Assembly (NCBI GenBank): GCA_015847255.1
Contig: JADLZK010008784.1
Coordinates: forward strand, 124,001-188,000
DNA: 64,000 bases
Source: Hyparrhenia diplandra
Lineage: Eukaryota; Streptophyta; Magnoliopsida; Poales; Poaceae
Reading direction: 5' to 3'
The stretch's first letter is position 1. Each line of letters opens with the position of its first letter. The position numbers were made by a program, and so were the translations under genes. Below the pieces are notes generated by a model. That model made no database searches, was not told the DNA's origin, and saw only the letters and a list, made by a program, of their open reading frames with translations. Positions 20,905 to 30,889 of this stretch are shown in pieces.

Positions 20905-22527
20905 TGTTGGCGGTCACTATCACACATTTTATACCGCCAACTTAGCTCTAATTAAGAGGGATAAAACATACTTATGCCAAATAAATATTTACTACTCACC
21001 TAGTTCCACTTGTATTCGTAGAATATTTGTTTTGTGAAGGAACAAACACGGAAATAGGTGAGAGTACGCCAAATAAAGAGTAACACGCGAACTCGGGGAA
21101 TACGCTTTGCCAAGGGGAACGTGACCTGGGCCAAAACCAATGCAAAGTGGACCAAAACACCTCCGGAAGGGTGACCTAGAGTGGGCCACCAGCCCACATG
21201 TGAAGGCTCGGCACCAGGCGGGCCAAACTGGGCCGGCCGCCCCAGCGCGGCGGCAGCCGTGGGCCCTATGCCCCGATCCCCGGCGCCTTGTCTCCGAACC
21301 CGACTCGAGGAGTAGAGGCGGTGCATGGTGGTGTTTTTCGGCAATTTGGTGCCAAAACTCCCGCCAAGAACACCTTTCACACCACTATAAATAAGAGGCC
21401 ACACCCCCCTTCCAAAATACAACACACACACCCTTGAGCACTTCACTCACTTTCTATAGTTCTAGTTGTAGTTTTTGAGCAAGGTTGAGCTTCAAGGAGG
21501 GCTTGTCTCCTTGGAAGGATCTTTGGTATTATTATTATTATTATTATGGAGTTCCTTTCAACATTCAAGTCCCTATATTCATATTGCAATGTGTTCGAGC
21601 TAGAGTATAGTTACCCTCATGTTATCTTATTAATGTGTGAACTATGGTCTAGTTAACATATTAATAGATTGGACTTGGCTAACTATAGGATTAACCGTCA
21701 TATGTCGACACTCGCTAGAGATTGGTCGGTTTATGTAGATTATGATGGTTTGGTGTACCTTCGGGTTTACCTTTATCCTTGCTTGTCAATCTGTAGGGCC
21801 TGGAGTCCAGGGGGATTTAGGTAGTTTTCTATACACGGACGTGGTGTCGGGTTTATAGTAACCATCGAAATGTTGGCATTCCACGTAGTAGAGGTAGGGG
21901 GCGGTGGTGACAGCCCTGTTCGCCCCATTGTACTCCTCCACATTCGGATGTTGAGTTGGAGTTCGAAAAGTGTCCATTGGCTAGCTTGAGGACTAGCCTG
22001 CGGGGCATCTCCTCATCATAAGATCGTAATCCCATCATGATTTAGCCTCCTCATATGCAATCTAGAGTTCACCCATGTGCAATATTTAGAACCACCTTCT
22101 CATTGTAGATTCTCTTTTTATCCTTTTCTCCCCTAGTGGTGTAGTAGCTTATGTGTGTTTGTCACTATCCCGAATATCATTTCCTTACCCCTCGTATTTG
22201 ACTAATGGTTATTCATGAATACATTGTGGATCATTATCATCATTATGCTAGCAAATTACACAAGCCCGCCTTCCCTTGGGAAAATATAAATCACGATACC
22301 CGAATACCATAGGGTGAAATGCTACAATAATAGATCCGCGGCGCTGCAGGATTGACTATAGCAAACATATGAATCCATCTATCATCCGGTGTCTCTTTTA
22401 ACGTGGCCACTAAGAATATTATTTATTCTTAGTGATTGCACCGCGTGAAAAGCTAACAAGCATTTCGGGTGCCGCACGGAAATAGGTTATTATCTATTTC
22501 TAGTAATGTCGTTAAGAAATACCAACA
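20905..22527 (+). repeat. 5' LTR of element B
   Basis: It starts TGTTGGCGGTCAC and ends GAAATACCAACA. The TATA box TATAAATA is at 21386-21393. An 11-bp perfect stem (CACTAAGAATA / TATTCTTAGTG, loop TTATT) lies at 22408-22434. An inner LTR-end-plus-primer-site motif lies at 22451-22479. The open frames in it (for example 21000-21446 minus) are not genes. Confidence 0.94.
21386..21393 (+). promoter_or_regulatory. LTR TATA box of element B (5' LTR)
   Basis: TATAAATA, repeated at 28603-28610 in the 3' LTR. It is followed by a leader containing ACACACACCCTTGAGC and would drive the genomic RNA of B. Confidence 0.7.
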
Positions 22528-22534
22528 AGCATTT

Positions 22535-22552
22535 TCGACGCCGTTGTTAGGG
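22535..22552 (+). other. Primer binding site of element B
   Basis: TCGACGCCGTTGTTAGGG follows AGCATTT after the LTR end. It differs at a few bases from the tRNA-Asp complement TGGCGCCGTTGTTGGGG seen intact in C, so it is recognisable but mutated. Confidence 0.75.
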
Positions 22553-22617
22553 AAGGCATGGTTTTTGAAAAAATAAAATAAAAAGCTAGCATATGATGAT
22601 TATAACCACATGTATGA

Positions 22618-23662
22618 ATGATAGCCCTAGTCTTTGCGGGGATAACTCTTTTTGTTTTCTTCCATTTGTGGATGAAAATAGGGATAGTATATGATCGGTC
22701 GCAACCTACAGAACAACCGTTGACAATCGGAGGCGTTGATCAGAAAAGAGACGGTCCCGCATCAGTTACACTGCCGTTAATCCGCAGGAGGTTGAACCCA
22801 TCATCCCCCGCACCATCCTCATCAACACTCATGGCCAAGTCACTCGCGACTACTCAACCCCAGTGGGCAATATCCCCACCGGGCCGGCAATCTCACGTTG
22901 GAGACAAGAATTTCGAGATCCGCACTAGCCTCATCACGATGGTACAGGCAAATCCATTACGTGGATTGCCAGCGAGGATGCCAATGCACACCTTCAAAAT
23001 TTTCTAGAGGCTGTGTGACACCATTGTCATCAAGGGCGTGGAGCGACGCAATCAAGCTCACTTTGTTTCCTTTCTCCCTAGTGGGGAAGGCGGCAAAGTG
23101 GTTCTACAAAGATAAGGCTCAAGTCAAGACTGAGCAAATGCTCCCTTTGCGTTCCTCGCATGTTTCTTCCCAATGGGAAAAACCAATGCCCTCGCGGGCA
23201 AGAATCTCCAATGTCCGCGAGAATCCGAATGAACCAATTCCTAAAGCGTGGGAAAGGCTGCAAGAATACATCCTTGCACGCCCACATCACGGCATGAAAA
23301 CATGACTCGTACTTGTAACTTCTACAATGGTCTTACACCTATGTGTAAGGGCCATCTTGATATCTTTACTCTTGGGGGGCATTTTTGTCCCTCCATTGTT
23401 GAAAAAAGCTGAAGCGCTCATCGAGAAGATGATCGAGAACCAAGCATGGGGAGAAGACAGAGCCCCAACAAAAAGAGGCATGCACAACGCCAAGGAGACG
23501 GACATTTGGTTGCAAAAATGGACTGTTGCTAAAAAGATTGGGAGATCAAGCTGCCGAGAAGGAAGCCATGAACAACACTCTACCACCTCCGAAGCATTGA
23601 TGACTTGTGAAGTCCGTGGAGAGCTTGGACATTCGGGCAACAAGCGCCCCAAAAACTCGTGA
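22618..23662 (+). pseudogene. Gag of element B, frameshifted, with damaged zinc knuckle
   Basis: The frame opens at 22618 (MIALVFAGIT), as does the gag of D. It includes NFEIRTSLITMVQANP near 22910, then shifts to a second frame (22898-23305) with LTLFPFSLVGKAAKWFY and IPKAWERLQEYILARPHHG. A third frame (23327-23662) ends in a knuckle-like CEVRGELGHSGNKR. There the second and fourth Cys of CX2CX4HX4C are Arg (TGT to CGT and TGC to CGC by inference). The protein would form the particle and bind RNA. The damaged knuckle and two frame changes argue that it is inactive as read. Confidence 0.85.
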
Positions 23663-23940
23663 AGAGCTTGCCTTCATCAACAATGGGTACCATTCGTAAT
23701 AACAATAATAACAATAACAATATGTGGAACAACCAAGGGCGTCCACAAGGAGGTAATAGTTTCAATTTCAATTACAACTCCAATTATAACTCAAACCAAC
23801 CTTCCTTAAAAGATTTAGTTCTTGGTCAAGCTAAGATTAATGAATCTACGAACAAGAAAATATCTTACAATGATAAAATGCTAGAATCCATTAGCTCAAA
23901 GCTTGAAAATTTATCTCTTCTACTGTTCGAATCAATCTAG
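23659..23940 (+). pseudogene. Asn-rich gag-protease linker of element B
   Basis: This frame holds a run of about eight Asn encoded by AAT/AAC repeats (23698-23721), then NFNYNSNYNSNQPSLKDLV and KISYNDKMLESI. The same linker is found in A and D between zinc knuckle and protease, where the conserved PSL-DLV phrase lies. Its function is unknown, and low-complexity Asn tracts are prone to slippage. Confidence 0.75.
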
Positions 23941-24159
23941 CTTTAATAAAATGATTGAAACTCAAATTTCTCAAATGTCATCTGCTATCTCACCTAAACT
24001 AAAAGAGGGTTTGGCGAAGCCGAATCCTTTCAAACAAGCGATTAACATGGTGACAACGAGGATTGGTAACCCTCGAAGTCGATTTGCCCGGATATTTTTG
24101 TAGAATCACCATTTGTCGCTTAAAGAAGGGGATCCTCTGGGCACCCAACAATCACTGTG

Positions 24160-24545
24160 CGATTGGTCCTCACACCTTTAAGAAAGCCTCTTGCGATTTG
24201 GGGGCAAGCGTCAACATCATGTCCAAAAAAGACAAGTGATGCACTAGGATGTTCGCCACTCACCCCGTCTGCCGCAACTCAAATGGCGGAGACCAATCCA
24301 TCAAGATAGCGTGAAGGAATAGCGAGAAGACATCCTAGTGCGGGTGAAGAACGGCTTTATCCCCACGATTTCGTTGTCTTGGATATAGGGGAAAGTGAAA
24401 TCATGTCATTACTCTTGGGAAGACCATTCCTAAACACAAACAAATGCCACCATATCGTGGGAATGGGAAGGATCAAGTTCCAACTCCCCGATGAAACGAT
24501 GCGATGCCATTTTAATGGTTTCCAAACCTATTAACCCAATCAATA
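24160..24545 (+). pseudogene. Aspartic protease of element B
   Basis: At 24179-24230 the frame reads CDLGASVNIMSKK, with the active-site Asp in DLGAS. At about 24405-24430 it reads SLLLGRPFLNTNK. This is an Athila-type retropepsin that would process gag. Stops occur after SKKDK and between the halves, and no reverse transcriptase follows. Confidence 0.82.
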
Positions 24546-25497
24546 AAAGGAGACCAAGTCAAGCCCAAGAAGACCAAAAAGCAATGTTCTATGATTCAGT
24601 ATCAAGTATGGATCAACCACCCAAGAGTTGAAGGAAATAGTAATAGATCCCAAAAGTTCATGAGCCTCCCTCAACTAGCTAAGACCTTGAGAAAACAAAA
24701 GCGGAGCCAAGGAAAAAGGCGGTCCTAAGCAAGATGATGTTCCTAACGTAAGTAGTTTCGAAAGGAAGCCCAAAGCCACTTCTACCAAACAAGTGTGGAA
24801 AAAAAAGAAGGAACAACCAACACCAACGTCTTCACCACCAAAGACCACCACGAGAAGGTGCGGGTGAAACATACACCGTCAAGGAAAGCAAATGAGCTTA
24901 CACTAGAAGAAATTCCCGGGGTAAAAGCGTAAGATATTCAAATCAACCCCGCCTTCTTGAAGTCAAGGGACACTTAGAAGGTAAGTCGGTAATAAATTAA
25001 GTATTTATTATTTCCTTATAGAATTTATTTGTTCAAATAAAATTAAATATATAAATTTATATTGATGTACTTTTATTTTCCCATCCAAAAGCTATATAGT
25101 ATTGAATTTAATATAGAAATAAATATAGCCTATAAATAAAATTTTCCAACTCTAAAATAAAACTCTTGATTTTAGTACCCCATTTATTTACCATAAATAA
25201 AAATATACAAAACATATTCCAAAATAATTTTTCATTTCACAAAAAAAATCAAAATAAACATGGGAAATTTGAAAATCGGAGCCAACGGTCGAAATCGGCC
25301 AGAAGCACCAACCGATGCAGGGGCAACACATGACCGATTCTTCGCCACCCCCGCTAAAGGCGGGGCCGTGAGGGGGCCCACTGGGCGCCGCCGCCGCGCC
25401 TACGGCGACGCCGCCACTGGGTAACTTGTGCCGCCCTGTCCCCGCCTCATGGCAGAAGTAGCCGTTGTTCTCGGTCCCGTGTCGTTGGTGTTTCGGC
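24546..25497 (+). other. Spacer between protease and ORF-1 in element B
   Basis: No domain is recognised. The first part (to about 24980) still yields Lys-rich peptide fragments like a decayed protease tail. The stretch 24990-25260 is strongly AT-rich, and 25270-25480 is GC-rich directly before the internal TATA box. Where an autonomous Athila element would carry reverse transcriptase and integrase, B has only this. Confidence 0.6.
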
Positions 25498-25499
25498 TC

Positions 25500-25507
25500 T
25501 ATAAATA
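25500..25507 (+). promoter_or_regulatory. Internal TATA box before ORF-1 of element B
   Basis: CTCTATAAATACTCG contains TATAAATA, followed by a CT-rich leader (25520-25620). The ATG of ORF-1 is 214 bases further on. Element D has the same arrangement with nearly the same spacing. Confidence 0.65.
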
Positions 25508-25720
25508 CTCGAGGTGCCCGGGAGAGCTCTCCACCCCTCTCATTCTCACATTTTCACTCTCCCACTTCACCTCTCCATTCCATTTCATCTCCAAGAGCTG
25601 GTGCAAGAAACCTCTTGCAACCAACACCTAACGTGCCCAAGATCAAGAGCTAGTAAGAATTTTTTTCGAGCTAACATCACCCTTGTTCTAGTCTTTGTTC
25701 TTGTTTTCGTTCTTGTCAAC

Positions 25721-27288
25721 ATGAGCGAGGCTAGGAAGCAAGATCTTTGGAGCATTCAACAAGGCATTGAGAAGGAGCTCCCGGCTTTCCCAAGGCTCAA
25801 GCTCTTGCCACACCAAAGCCGAAGGAAGCCCCGATGCACGCTAAAAAACGATGCTCCTCCTCAAGTCCACCCACATTTGACGATCGATGCAGCTTACACT
25901 CCGTACCTCGACCTACAAGATGCACGAGAGATACAAGCATACCACATGCTTAAAGATCGACCCTTCGCTCATGCACCACGCTCTCCCGGAAGCTCTCAAA
26001 AAATTAGGTATGGATTCGAATTCCTCGCATGTGGAGAGTCGTGTAGGATGGGCAAAGGTAGATCCTCTTGATGAACTAGGTTCTAAAATGCTCACTATCC
26101 AATTTCATTGCACTTTGAAAGTTCATGATGAGGGTATTTCGTTTTGACTTTTTCATACTCCCCACTATCGCACATGGAAACAAATTGCTGAAATCTTAGG
26201 GTTTGATAAAGTGAAATGCTTAATTGATTTTGATGCGACCCTTCGCGGGTATAATCGTGATGCTTTCTTCATGCAAATATCGATATTGATTGTTCGAGTG
26301 CTAAATTTGATGTTGTTAATGCAAACATACAACACCCATCATTAAGGTTTATGCATAAATGGATGTCTAGCACCTTATTCCCTAGACAAGACCCCCGTCG
26401 TATTCATGATTTGAATTAAAATGTCTTTTGCGATGGTAAAACGAATCAAGATTGCTCTGTTAAAGAAATGATTAATTGGATGTTAGAAACCATCAAGTTC
26501 CCCTCCATTTTTTATTGCACCTCCCTTGTGACACGGATTGCTCGTGGTGTTGGTGTATTTGGAAGGACGAGAATGTTCTTTACATTCGACCCATACGAGA
26601 TCACGATCCAATCCTTAGTTCAAGGGCATCATATTAAGTTTGATGCGAGATGATCGCGAGAAAGTCATTTATTATTTCGGGCTATACAATGGAGATTCCG
26701 CTTCCTAACCCGAATACTCATTGTATAAGTCCCATTCACTTTGCCTTTCGTTCGGATCCTTTCGACGAAGCACTCCAAAGCTTCGTGTCTCGCGGGTCAT
26801 CGAAGGGTAGCAAGAGATGGGGAGGGGAACTTCACGATCGCTGCACCACCACCGAGACTTTGTGCAAACCCCACTTTGACTTCTTCACCACCGGATTCTC
26901 GCCGGCTCCGGTACATGGGTTCTTTCGGCTATGCCGAACCAAGGGGTACATACGGCTACCAGTCTAGCTACACCCGCACCAGATCGGGCGGCGGCTCGGC
27001 ATGGACGGGCGCTTAAGAGATCTACTCGAGTCCGATGGGATGCCTCCATCACCACGCCGATCCGCGGAGGAGCCTCGGGCGATCCAGGACCTCGGCACGC
27101 GCATTCGCGGTCTAGAGGTGAGTAACAAAAATATTCAGGATACACTCCACTCCTATATACGATCTGCAGATCAGTGCCACCGGGAGTACCGGCGAGGAGT
27201 TCACCGACATCCGCGCGAGAGGAGCAAAGCATCGCGCCTGGGAGAGAGCATTCTGGCTCTCCATGGGATATAATCCCAACCCATAGGC
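25721..27288 (+). pseudogene. Athila ORF-1-type protein of element B
   Basis: The ATG at 25721 opens MSEARKQDLWSIQQGIEKE. Over several frames follow YTPYLDLQDAREIQAYHML (near 25900), DPLDELGSKMLTIQFHC (near 26070-26115), SLVTRIARGVGVFG (near 26525) and SLVQGHHIKFDAR (near 26610-26650). The C-terminal part reads DLGTRIRGLEVSNKNIQDTL (about 27090-27150). This order matches the protein I know as the Athila ORF-1 family, whose function is unknown. It occupies the place where some Athila elements have an envelope-like gene, but I see no clear membrane segment. At least three frame changes or stops break it. Confidence 0.78.
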
Positions 27289-27292
27289 TTTG

Positions 27293-27315
27293 AGCTAGCT
27301 TGGGGGAGGACCCCC
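27293..27315 (+). other. Inner polypurine tract of element B
   Basis: AGCTAGCTTGGGGGAGGA follows the ORF-1 stop directly. A copy with the same flanks exists in D (43051-43070), and related ones occur in A, C and F. It resembles the 3' polypurine tract at 28108-28119 and could be a second plus-strand primer. Confidence 0.6.
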
Positions 27316-28083
27316 ACCAGGTAAGCCTTTAATTTCCCAAGTCATTTTTCAATTCCTTTCCTTTCAAAAAAAAAATAAAATCACTCATTTATTTGACATA
27401 AGATGGTGTAGGTCTCTCTTAAAGATGAAATGATGAGCGAGTTGCTCTGTCTATGAATCAGCTTGCACCTAGTTTATAACTTAGAATTCCTTGATGTTTA
27501 AGTTTGTTGGCTAATATTGTCTTGTCCCAAAAACTTGATAAACATGGGTTGCAAGAACATGATCCTTTTCTAAGTTATTGCTTGGGATATGATATGGTAC
27601 GTAAAGACTCTACTATAACTTTGTTCTTAGAGAACTTGACATCCGAGAACCTGAATCTAAAAAAAAAGAGAGAAAGAGAGATGAAAAATGGACAAGTGTC
27701 CGAGGGCGAGTAGAGCCCACATCTCCGTAAAGAGAGGAAATAAAAAGACCCAAGTCTAGGGTGAGAAGAGCCCACCTCTCCAAAAAAAAAAAATCATACT
27801 CTCTCAAGTATTCAAAAATATATACATATGCTAAATAAAATAAAATCCCGGATGGATAGTTACTCAAAAGAATAAAAAGAAATAGTGGCTCTACTAAACG
27901 TTTCTATCTTGCAATCACTCAAGAATGTGGAAAAATGTCATAAGACCCATATGATTCGGTAATAAGGATAGATGAAATGCCAACTTATTTAAACAATAAG
28001 TGAACACTTTGTTATAAACATGGCGCACTTTGATTTATATCGGGATTGAAGCAACTCTGATCATCAACCAAAACACTTAGCTA
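27316..28083 (+). other. 3' noncoding region of element B
   Basis: No gene is supported. Two consecutive blocks of about 60 bp around 27670-27785 read like GGACAAGTGTCC...GTAGAGCCCAC-TCTCC. They are homologous to blocks in the 3' regions of A, C, D and F. Confidence 0.65.
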
Positions 28084-28120
28084 TTTGCTCGGGACGAGCA
28101 AAGGTTAAGCTTGGGGGAGT
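28084..28120 (+). other. Hairpin and 3' polypurine tract, element B
   Basis: TTTGCTCG-GGA-CGAGCAAA (28084-28102) is a perfect 8-bp stem. It is followed by GGTTAAGCTTGGGGGAG (28103-28119) and the LTR start at 28121. Confidence 0.88.
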
Positions 28121-29732
28121 TGTTGGCGGTCACTATCACACATTTTATACCGCCAACTTAGCTCTAATTAAGAGGGATAAAACATACTTATGCCAAATAA
28201 ATATTTACTACTCACCTAGTTCCACTTGTATTCGTAGAATATTTGTTTTGCGAGGAACAAACACGGAAACTTGGTGAGAGTACGCCAAATAAAAGAGTAA
28301 CACGCAACTTCGGGGAATACGCTTTGCCAAGGGGAACGTGACGGGCCAAAACCAATGCAAAGTGGACCAAAACACCTCGAAAGGGTGACCTAGAGTGGGC
28401 CACCAGCCCCACACGTGAAGGCTCGGCACCGGGCGGGCCAAACCAGGGGCGGCGCCTTGGCGCGGCGGCAGCGTGGCCCCTGTGGCCCGATCCCCGCCCA
28501 GCGCCTTGTCTCCGAACCCGACTCGGAGGAGTAGGCGGTGCATGGTGGCGTTTTGCGGCAATTTGGCGCCAAAACTCCCGCCAAGAACACCTTTCACACC
28601 ACTATAAATAAGAGGCCACACCCCCTTCCAAAATACAACACACACACCCTTGAGCACTTCACTCACTTTTTATAGTTCTAGTTGTAGTTTTGAGCAAGGT
28701 TGAGCTTCAAGGAGGGCTTGTCTCCTTGGAAGGATCTTTTGGTAATATTATTATTATTATGGAGTTCCTTTCAATGTTCAAGTCCCTATATTCATATTGC
28801 AATGTGTTCGAGCTAGAGTATAGTTACCCTCATGTTATCTTATTAATGTGTGAACTATGGTCTAGTTAACATATTAATAGATTGGACTTGGCTAACTATA
28901 GGATTAATCGTCATATGTCGGCTCGCTAGAGATTGGTCGGTTTATGTAGATTATGATGGTTTGGTGTACTTTTCGGGTTTACCTTTATCCTTGCTTGTCG
29001 ATCCGTAGGGTGAGTCCCGGGGATTTAGGTAGTTTTCTATACACGTGGGCGTGGTGTCCGTGTCTATAGTAACCATCAAAAAATGTTGGCATTCCACGGT
29101 AGTGAGGTAGGGGCGGTGGTGACAGCCCCTGTTCGCCCATTGTACTCCTCCACGTTCGGATGTTGAGTTGGAGTTTTGAAAGTGTCCATCGGCTAGCAGA
29201 CTAGCTGCGGGCATCTCCTCATCATAAGATCGTAATCCCATCATGATTTAGCCTCCTCATATGCAATCTAGAGTTCACCCATGTGCAATATTTAGAACCA
29301 CCTTCTCATTGTAGATTCTCTTTTTTATCCTTTTCTCCCCTAGTGGTGTAGTAGCTTATGTGTGTTTGTCACTATCACGAATATCATTTCCTTACCCCCG
29401 TATTTGACTAATGGTTATTCATGAATACATTGTGGATCATTATCATCATTATGCTAGCAAATTACACAAGCCTGCCTTCCCTTGGGAAAATATAAATCAC
29501 GATACCCGAATACCACCGGGTGAAATGCTACAATGATAGATCCGTGCGCTTGCGGATTGACTATAGCAAACATATGAATCCATCTATCATCCGGTGTCTC
29601 TTAACATTGGCCACTAAGAATATTATTTATTCTTAGTGATTGCACCGCGGAAAAGCTAACAAGCATTTCTGGTGCCGTTACCGGAAATAGGTTATTATCT
29701 ATTTCTAGTAATGTCGTTAAGAAATACCAACA
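28121..29732 (+). repeat. 3' LTR of element B
   Basis: It pairs with 20905-22527. Long AT-rich stretches are almost identical, while GC-rich stretches differ by small indels. The TATA box is at 28603-28610, the 11-bp stem at 29612-29638, and the inner LTR-end-plus-primer-site motif at 29655-29684. It is followed by the TSD ATAAT. Confidence 0.94.
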
Positions 29733-29737
29733 ATAAT
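29733..29737. repeat. Right TSD of element B (ATAAT)
   Basis: Identical to 20900-20904. Confidence 0.92.
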
Positions 29738-29880
29738 CAGCATCAGAAAAGACACAAAGAGCAAGAGAAGAAGACGTCGAATACCAAAGACCAAACTCGA
29801 GAGTGAAACAAAGGTACCTCATGATCCTCTTCACCGGCAAAGTGAGAGATCTTGTGAAGACCGAAAGCATCTTGCAGGCG
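29738..29880 (-). pseudogene. RNase H domain of copia element K (N-terminal part)
   Basis: The minus-strand frame contains VKRIMRYLCFTLEFGLWYS followed by LCVFSDADY, the standard entry to copia RNase H, with the first catalytic Asp in SDAD. It stops exactly at the B insertion. The rest of the domain is at 20485-20899. Confidence 0.85.
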
Positions 29881-29882
29881 CA

Positions 29883-30873
29883 CTACCTAACCCGATTGTC
29901 TGGTCTTGTCATCATCAGGTATAGCAGCGACTTGATCATGCTTTGGTACTTCTTCTGGTCCACGGCTTCCCCTTCCTTGTCTTCATCCAGAGCTGTCATG
30001 GTCGACATGGGCATCGAAAGAGGCTTGGCCTCGCCCATATTGCACTTCCTCAAGAGGTCCTTGGTGTACTTCCCTTGGTGCACGAACGTCCCTTCCTTGG
30101 TTTGCTTGATTTGCAACCCAGGAAAGAAGGTTAGCTCCCCCATCATGCTCATCTCAAATTCCCTGCTCAGTCTCTAAAAACTTGGCAACAAGTGCATGAG
30201 AAGAGCCACCAAAAATGATATCATCCATGTAAATCTAAACCAAGAGAATATCATTGCCTTGCTTGAGGAGAAACAAAGTTTTATCACCTGAACCCATTTT
30301 AAAACCCTTAGCAATTAAGAACTTCTTTAAATGCTCATACCAGGCTCTAGGGGCTTGTTTTAGACCATATAAGGCTTTGTGGAGTTTGAAAACATGGTCT
30401 AGGTACTTGGAATTTTCAAAGCCAGGGGGCTGCCTCACATACACCTCTTCCTCTATGTACCCATTTAGAAAAGCACTCTTGACATCTATCCGGTATAGCT
30501 TGAACCCCTTCAAAGCTACAAAGGCTAAAAGGATCCTAATGGCTTCTAAATGAGCAACAGGAGCAAAGGTTTGTTCATAGTCTATGCTTCTCTTTCTAAC
30601 AAAACCCCTGGGCTACCAACCTAGCCTTGTTTCTCACCACTATCCCTTCCTCATCCTGTTTGTTTTTAAAACCCACTTGGTTCCTATAGAATGACACTCT
30701 AAAGGTGGTGGCACTAACACCCAAACTTGGTTTCTCTCAAAGTTTTCTAACTCCTCTTGCATGGCATTGACCCAATCTGGATCAGATAAAGCATGTCCAA
30801 CACTTTCGGGCTCAAAAGATGCTACAAAAGTAGAATAAGCAAAATAAGAAATCTGATATGACCTGGACCGCAA
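29883..30873 (-). pseudogene. Reverse transcriptase of copia element K
   Basis: This is the RVT_2-type reverse transcriptase on the minus strand. From N to C terminus it shows DWVNAMQEELENFERNQVW (near 30765), KGFKLYRIDVKSAFLNGYI (30513 onward), HKALYGLKQAPRAWYEHL, the catalytic YMDD at 30220-30231 followed by IIFGGSSHA, and then LTFFPGLQIKQ and SLLYLMMTRPD. The catalytic motif is intact, but at least three frame breaks separate the parts (near 30600, 30235 and 30160). The enzyme would copy element RNA into DNA. Confidence 0.9.
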
Positions 30874-30889
30874 GACTCACTGGTCAAGC

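Larger units (their letters stand above)
20905..29732 (+). mobile_element. Element B: non-autonomous Athila-lineage gypsy element with ORF-1
   Basis: B is the only plus-strand Athila-type element here. It has LTRs at 20905-22527 and 28121-29732 and the TSD ATAAT. The order is 5' LTR, primer site, gag, Asn-rich linker, protease, AT-rich spacer, internal TATA box, Athila ORF-1-type gene, inner polypurine tract, noncoding tail, hairpin, 3' polypurine tract and 3' LTR. Reverse transcriptase, RNase H and integrase are missing. It inserted into the RNase H domain of K. Its total length is 8828 bp. Confidence 0.93.

Noticed and set aside
21000..21446. 148-codon minus-strand frame
   Set aside because: Lies in the U3 of the B LTR, antisense to the element. 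A similar frame exists in the partner LTR (28208-28666) only because the LTRs are copies.
27293..27315. Taking the inner polypurine tract of B as the true 3' end of an older LTR
   Set aside because: No TG...CA LTR sequence starts after it, and the real LTR begins at 28121 with a full partner at 20905.
30254..30553. 99-codon plus-strand frame
   Set aside because: It is the antisense shadow of the clear copia reverse transcriptase on the minus strand.
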